A DNA stretch of 10,374 nt, taken from contig JAPKZC010000436.1 of assembly GCA_026394025.1 (NCBI GenBank), forward strand, positions 1 to 10,374, in the 5' to 3' direction. This DNA is from Candidatus Solibacter sp. GTDB lineage: Bacteria > Acidobacteriota > Terriglobia > Bryobacterales > Bryobacteraceae. A program made the translations under genes and the position numbers. The notes below the pieces were generated by a model. That model was given only the letters and a program-made list of their open reading frames with translations, was not told the DNA's origin and did not search any database. Positions 7,742-10,374 of this stretch are shown here, piece after piece; position 1 is the first letter of the stretch; each line of letters starts with the position of its first letter.

Positions 7742-9052
7742 ATGAGCGATTACATTTACATGCTGGAGAGCCATCTCAGCCCGGATCAGAATCGGGCGGT
7801 GGAAGAGACGCAGGCGGCCGCGGGACAGGCGAACGTCAACGTCTTCCTGACCGGAGGCGCCATGCGCGATATGATGGCCGGCTTCCGGATCCGCGATCTG
7901 GATTTTGTGGTGGAGGGCAACGCGCTCAAAATCGCAAAGGCCATTTGCGATCGAACCGGAGCTACCACGGTTTCGACGGACGAGAACCGCAAGACGGCCG
8001 AACTGGTGTTTCCGAGCGGCGTCACGGCGCAAATCGCCATGTCGCGCCAGGACAAGTACGCTCGGGCGGGCGCCAAACCGCAGGTCTCGGCGGCCACCAT
8101 ACAGGAGGATCTGCGCGGCCGCGATTTCACCTGCAACGCGATCGCACTCTCGCTCAACCGCGCCTCCCGCGGCCTGCTGCTGGACCCCATGAACGGCCTC
8201 GCCGATATCGAGCGGAAGGAGTTGCGCGCGGTGAGCACGTACGGCTTCTACGACGATCCGTCGCGCCTGCTGCGCCTGGTTCGGTACCGCGTCCGCATGG
8301 GTTACACCATTGAAGAGCGCACCCAGATGCAGGTTGCCAACGCGCGCGAAGCCGAAGTGGAAAAGCACATCCCGTTGCGCGCCCTGGGCGACGAACTCAA
8401 GCACATCAGCGCCGAGGACAGTCCCACGGAGATATTCAAAGGCCTGGAAGAAGCCGGACTACTCTCCCTCTTCTCACCCGCGCTGGTCAGCAAACTGAAC
8501 CTGCATGGGCTGGCCAGGTACGAGAAGGCCATTCGCGTGCTTCCGGACGACGCTCGCTGGCGCGCCGCGCGATTCGGAACCTTCCTCCACTGCCTGAACG
8601 AAAAGCTGACGCCTAAGGACAGGCAAGCGCTGATTAAGGCGGCCGATATGTCCAAGAGCGATATCGACAAGTGGCAGAAAATCGAAGCTCGGGCCAAGAA
8701 ACTGGAGGCCGCGCTACGCGCCCCGCGCGTCCGCAAACCCTCCCACGTGTATCACATCGTGGCTGCCGCTAGCCCGGAAGACATCCTATTCGTGCTCTAC
8801 CACTCGGCGCTAAAACCCGTCCAGGAACGGCTGCGCAACCACTTCCAGAAGTACGTTCTGACAGTGCAGGAGATCACGCCGGAAGAGTGGGCGACGATCG
8901 AACCAAAACCCGGCACTCCGAAATACGCCAAAGCGCGCGATGAGTTCATCAGTGAGATTCTCAATCGCAAGCCCAAGAAGCCAGTGGAAGAAGAGGTGCC
9001 GCCACCGCCGCCTCCGGCACCGGAACCCTTAATGGGCCGGCGCGCGAAATAG
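7742..9052 (+). CDS. Class II tRNA nucleotidyltransferase / poly(A) polymerase family protein
   Basis: The family adds CCA to tRNA 3' ends or adds A tails to RNA, using ATP/CTP in the cytoplasm. This 436-residue protein shows the head motif LTGGAMRDMM (36-45) with metal-binding D52-L-D54, then IQEDLRGRDFTCNAIAL (about 119-135, the RRDFTxNA motif), then YDDPSRLLRLVRYRVRMGYTIEE (the DDPxRxLR hinge). The next helix reads I210-P-L-R-A-L-G-D-E-L, where I expected a clearer base-recognition motif (ER-type, or PPAR in poly(A) polymerases), so the specificity (CCA, CC, A, or poly A) is left open. No HD phosphohydrolase domain is seen. The C-terminus is Pro-rich (VPPPPPPAPEP) and ends LMGRRAK. ATG 7742 is preferred over TTG 7718 because it has AAGG 9 bases upstream and gives the sensible start MSDYIYMLESHLSPDQN. 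It follows the recombinase by 57 bases. Confidence 0.88.
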   Translation: MSDYIYMLESHLSPDQNRAVEETQAAAGQANVNVFLTGGAMRDMMAGFRIRDLDFVVEGNALKIAKAICDRTGATTVSTDENRKTAELVFPSGVTAQIAMSRQDKYARAGAKPQVSAATIQEDLRGRDFTCNAIALSLNRASRGLLLDPMNGLADIERKELRAVSTYGFYDDPSRLLRLVRYRVRMGYTIEERTQMQVANAREAEVEKHIPLRALGDELKHISAEDSPTEIFKGLEEAGLLSLFSPALVSKLNLHGLARYEKAIRVLPDDARWRAARFGTFLHCLNEKLTPKDRQALIKAADMSKSDIDKWQKIEARAKKLEAALRAPRVRKPSHVYHIVAAASPEDILFVLYHSALKPVQERLRNHFQKYVLTVQEITPEEWATIEPKPGTPKYAKARDEFISEILNRKPKKPVEEEVPPPPPPAPEPLMGRRAK

Positions 9053-9108
9053 GCGGTGCGGGGCGGTTCCGGCGAGGCAGCCAGCCGCGCCACACCATTC
9101 CGGGCCGC

Positions 9109-9129
9109 GACCGCGAAGGAGCGGTCTTT
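9109..9129. terminator. Hairpin terminator between convergent genes
   Basis: GACCGC (9109-9114), loop GAAGGA, GCGGTC (9121-9126) and then TTT form a compact stem-loop. It stands between the plus-strand nucleotidyltransferase gene (ends 9052) and the minus-strand PilZ gene (ends 9153), so it could end transcription from both sides. The T-run is short, so efficiency is uncertain. The GACCGC/GCGGTC type of stem is one I associate with intergenic hairpins in acidobacterial genomes, from memory only. Confidence 0.6.
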
Positions 9130-9152
9130 CGATACCTCTGGAAGCAGCGTGC

Positions 9153-9584
9153 TTACTGCTTGCGGAAAGTTTCGATAATCGCCGGTTTGCGAGTGGCTAT
9201 CGCCAACCCGGTGCGGTGGTCGCTGGGCAGGGCCACGGTGCGGAATTCGTGCTGCACCGTCTGAATCGCCACATGGTGGCCGTTGGCGCGCAGGATCTTC
9301 CCGGTGGCTACCAGTTGTATCGGAGCCACGTTGTGGAGCAGCACGGGCCAGGAAATCGACAGTTCCACGTTGAGCCCTTCGGGCAGATGGCGTCCGGCAT
9401 CGAAGAGGATTCCACCGCTAGAGACATCGACGGTCTGTCCGGTCCCCGTGTCGAGCACGCGACGCCGCCGGATGAGCTTCCATTTCAGCTCGAGCTGCAA
9501 TTGATATCGCCGGTCCTGGCGCCGGTCTCCGCCGATGGCATCGCACCCCGCTGCCGATTTTCCCAAATACTCCGTGGAATCCAT
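9153..9584 (-). CDS. PilZ-domain c-di-GMP-binding protein
   Basis: The 143-residue protein is essentially one PilZ domain, the small beta-barrel that binds cyclic di-GMP and relays the signal to motility, exopolysaccharide or other targets. Both binding motifs are visible: the RxxxR loop (Arg22-Q-D-R-Arg26 in DRRQDRRYQLQLELKW) and DxSxxG (Asp53-V-Ser55-S-G-Gly58, followed by ILF). Short tails flank the barrel, with no membrane helix and no output domain, so it should act by binding a partner protein not encoded here. The ATG is preceded by AAGGG at a fair distance, a weak ribosome site. The upstream region to 9780 is shared with the divergent M16 protease gene and holds two inverted repeats and a CATAAT -10-like box (minus strand, 9619-9624). 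It converges on the nucleotidyltransferase gene. Confidence 0.9.
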   Translation of the reverse strand: MDSTEYLGKSAAGCDAIGGDRRQDRRYQLQLELKWKLIRRRRVLDTGTGQTVDVSSGGILFDAGRHLPEGLNVELSISWPVLLHNVAPIQLVATGKILRANGHHVAIQTVQHEFRTVALPSDHRTGLAIATRKPAIIETFRKQ

Positions 9585-9602
9585 GATTTCTGCCCTTGAT
9601 TG

Positions 9603-9641
9603 TTGCCGAAGCTGAGTACATTATGCGGAGGCCTTCGGCAA
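9603..9641. repeat. Inverted repeat flanking the possible PilZ promoter
   Basis: TTGCCGAAG (9603-9611) and CTTCGGCAA (9633-9641) are exactly complementary 9-base arms separated by 21 bases. The spacer contains, on the minus strand, CATAAT (9619-9624), a 5-of-6 match to a -10 box for the PilZ gene. An A7 run follows on the plus strand (T7 on the minus strand, but upstream of the hairpin), so it is not a terminator in either direction. An operator or RNA structure in the PilZ leader is possible. Confidence 0.45.
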
Positions 9642-9653
9642 AAAAACAGTAGT

Positions 9654-9676
9654 GCGGGTACCTAAGGGGTACTCGC
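9654..9676. repeat. Imperfect inverted repeat in the PilZ/M16 intergenic region
   Basis: Arms GCGGGTACC (9654-9662) and GGTACTCGC (9668-9676) match as an inverted repeat at 8 of 9 positions around a 5-base TAAGG centre. It sits between the divergent PilZ and M16 genes, about 75 bases from the PilZ start codon and 105 bases from the M16 start. It could be a regulator-binding site for either gene. No further copy is seen. Confidence 0.35.
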
Positions 9677-9725
9677 AGTTCTACGCCGTTGCCTGATAAC
9701 GCTATCTACCCGCCCCCGGTGGGCT

Positions 9726-9734
9726 TGGTATCCT
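9726..9734 (+). promoter_or_regulatory. Possible extended -10 promoter of the M16 protease gene
   Basis: TGGTATCCT fits the extended -10 layout TGnTATAAT with two mismatches in the hexamer. It would start transcription near 9741, giving a leader of about 40 bases that includes the AAGGAG ribosome site at 9766-9771. No good -35 box is seen. Confidence 0.3.
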
Positions 9735-9780
9735 CGTAAAAGCAGTCGGATCTTCCCTCTGGCCGAAGGAGTTGTCAATC

Positions 9781-10374
9781 GTGCGTGGTTTCGGTCTCTG
9801 CTCCCTGTTCCTCTCCGCGGGCCTGGTTGTGTCCGCGCAGGATCTCCAGGAGTTGCAAAAGAAGGCAAGCGAGTTTACCCTTCCCAACGGGCTGCACTTC
9901 ATCGTGCTGGAACGGCACGAATCGCTCGTGGTGTCGTTTCATACCCGCGTGAACGTGGGTAGCATACACGACCCCACCGGGGAAACCGGTATGGCCCACA
10001 TGTTCGAGCACTTGGCGTTCAAGGGCACGGAAGCCATCGGCACGCGCGGCTGGCCGGAAGAAAAGAGAGCGCTCGACGCCGTGGAAGAGGCCTACGACCG
10101 CATGGAGGCGGAAGCCAATAAGGGTATCAAAGCCGACCAGATGCGCGTTGACGTGCTGCGCAACCAGTTCCGCCAGGCCAGCGACAACGCGCAGCGCTTG
10201 TCCGCGGCGGGCGACTACCGCCGGATCATCGAAGAAAATGGCGCCGTCAACTTGACGGCCATGGCTGGCACCGGCGCCACCGAGTACTCCTACAGCCTTC
10301 CTTCCAACCGGGCGGAACTCTGGTTCCTGATGGAATCGCAGCGTCTGCTGCACCCCGCGTTCCGCGAGTTCTAC
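9781..10374 (+). CDS. M16-family zinc metalloprotease, N-terminal part (runs off the window)
   Basis: Only the first 198 residues are in the window; the frame is open to the last base. GTG 9781 is preceded by AAGGAG at 9766-9771 (9-base gap), a strong ribosome site. Residues 1-19 (MRGFGLCSLFLSAGLVVSA) form a signal peptide, so the enzyme is exported, probably to the periplasm. The M16 core follows: FTLPNGLHFIVLERHES, then the inverse zinc motif HMFEH at 73-77 (His73, Glu76 catalytic, His77), then FKGT. The stretch VNLTAMAGTGATEYSYSLPSNRAELWFLMESQRLLHP gives a likely third ligand at Glu185. That is about 108 residues after His77, about 30 more than in pitrilysin; the extra part (about 90-155) is Glu/Arg/Ala-rich and helical. 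Bacterial M16 proteases degrade peptides or small proteins. The gene is divergent from the PilZ gene. Confidence 0.92.
   Translation, partial: MRGFGLCSLFLSAGLVVSAQDLQELQKKASEFTLPNGLHFIVLERHESLVVSFHTRVNVGSIHDPTGETGMAHMFEHLAFKGTEAIGTRGWPEEKRALDAVEEAYDRMEAEANKGIKADQMRVDVLRNQFRQASDNAQRLSAAGDYRRIIEENGAVNLTAMAGTGATEYSYSLPSNRAELWFLMESQRLLHPAFREFY

Noticed and set aside
7388..8404. 338-codon minus-strand open frame opposite the recombinase and nucleotidyltransferase genes
   Set aside because: It spans two well-supported plus-strand genes and their gap, and no motif is recognisable; it is a GC-driven shadow.
9775..10353. 192-codon minus-strand open frame opposite the M16 gene
   Set aside because: The plus-strand M16 frame has a signal peptide, HxxEH motif and ribosome site; the antisense frame has none of these.

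Overview
The window looks like chromosomal DNA from a GC-rich Gram-negative bacterium, most likely an Acidobacteriota member of the Solibacter/Bryobacter type. That placement is inference. It rests on the high GC content, Sec-type signal peptides, a predicted outer-membrane beta-barrel, a carboxypeptidase-regulatory/TPR secreted protein, the style of the CCA/poly(A)-type nucleotidyltransferase, and small GC-rich dispersed-looking hairpins. It has not been checked by a database search. The window reads as ordinary core and envelope genome: I see no phage, transposon, CRISPR array, rRNA or tRNA. The largest gap between genes is about 196 bases (9585-9780).

Left part (1-3963): a hairpin at the extreme left edge, a DinB/DUF1572-type putative metal protein on the minus strand, then the divergent pheS-pheT operon. 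This operon encodes both subunits of phenylalanyl-tRNA synthetase, with only 2 bases between the genes. pheS appears to be driven by an extended -10 promoter so close to its ATG that its leader would be very short.

Middle part (3980-6213): three minus-strand genes in the order TPR/carboxypeptidase-regulatory secreted protein, small membrane-anchored YHS-like metal-site protein, outer-membrane beta-barrel protein. All three look envelope-directed and could be co-transcribed. A perfect 9-bp palindrome separates the first two, and a perfect 14-bp palindrome sits just upstream of the barrel gene.

Right part (6298-10374): an uncharacterised minus-strand protein, whose C-terminal tail ends in a sequence resembling a beta-sliding-clamp-binding motif, lies head-to-head with a XerC/XerD-type tyrosine recombinase. 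Neither gene has an ATG start at its 5' end. The recombinase is followed on the same strand by a class II tRNA nucleotidyltransferase/poly(A) polymerase homologue. That gene converges, across a probable bidirectional hairpin terminator, on a single-domain PilZ (c-di-GMP binding) protein. A divergent, signal-peptide-bearing M16 zinc protease begins at 9781 and runs off the right edge.

The items most worth a second look are the clamp-motif tail on the unknown gene beside the recombinase, the head-to-head non-ATG starts there, the altered nucleotide-recognition region in the nucleotidyltransferase, the helical insertion in the M16 protease, and the set of intergenic palindromes. Nothing here amounts to a clear new multi-gene system.
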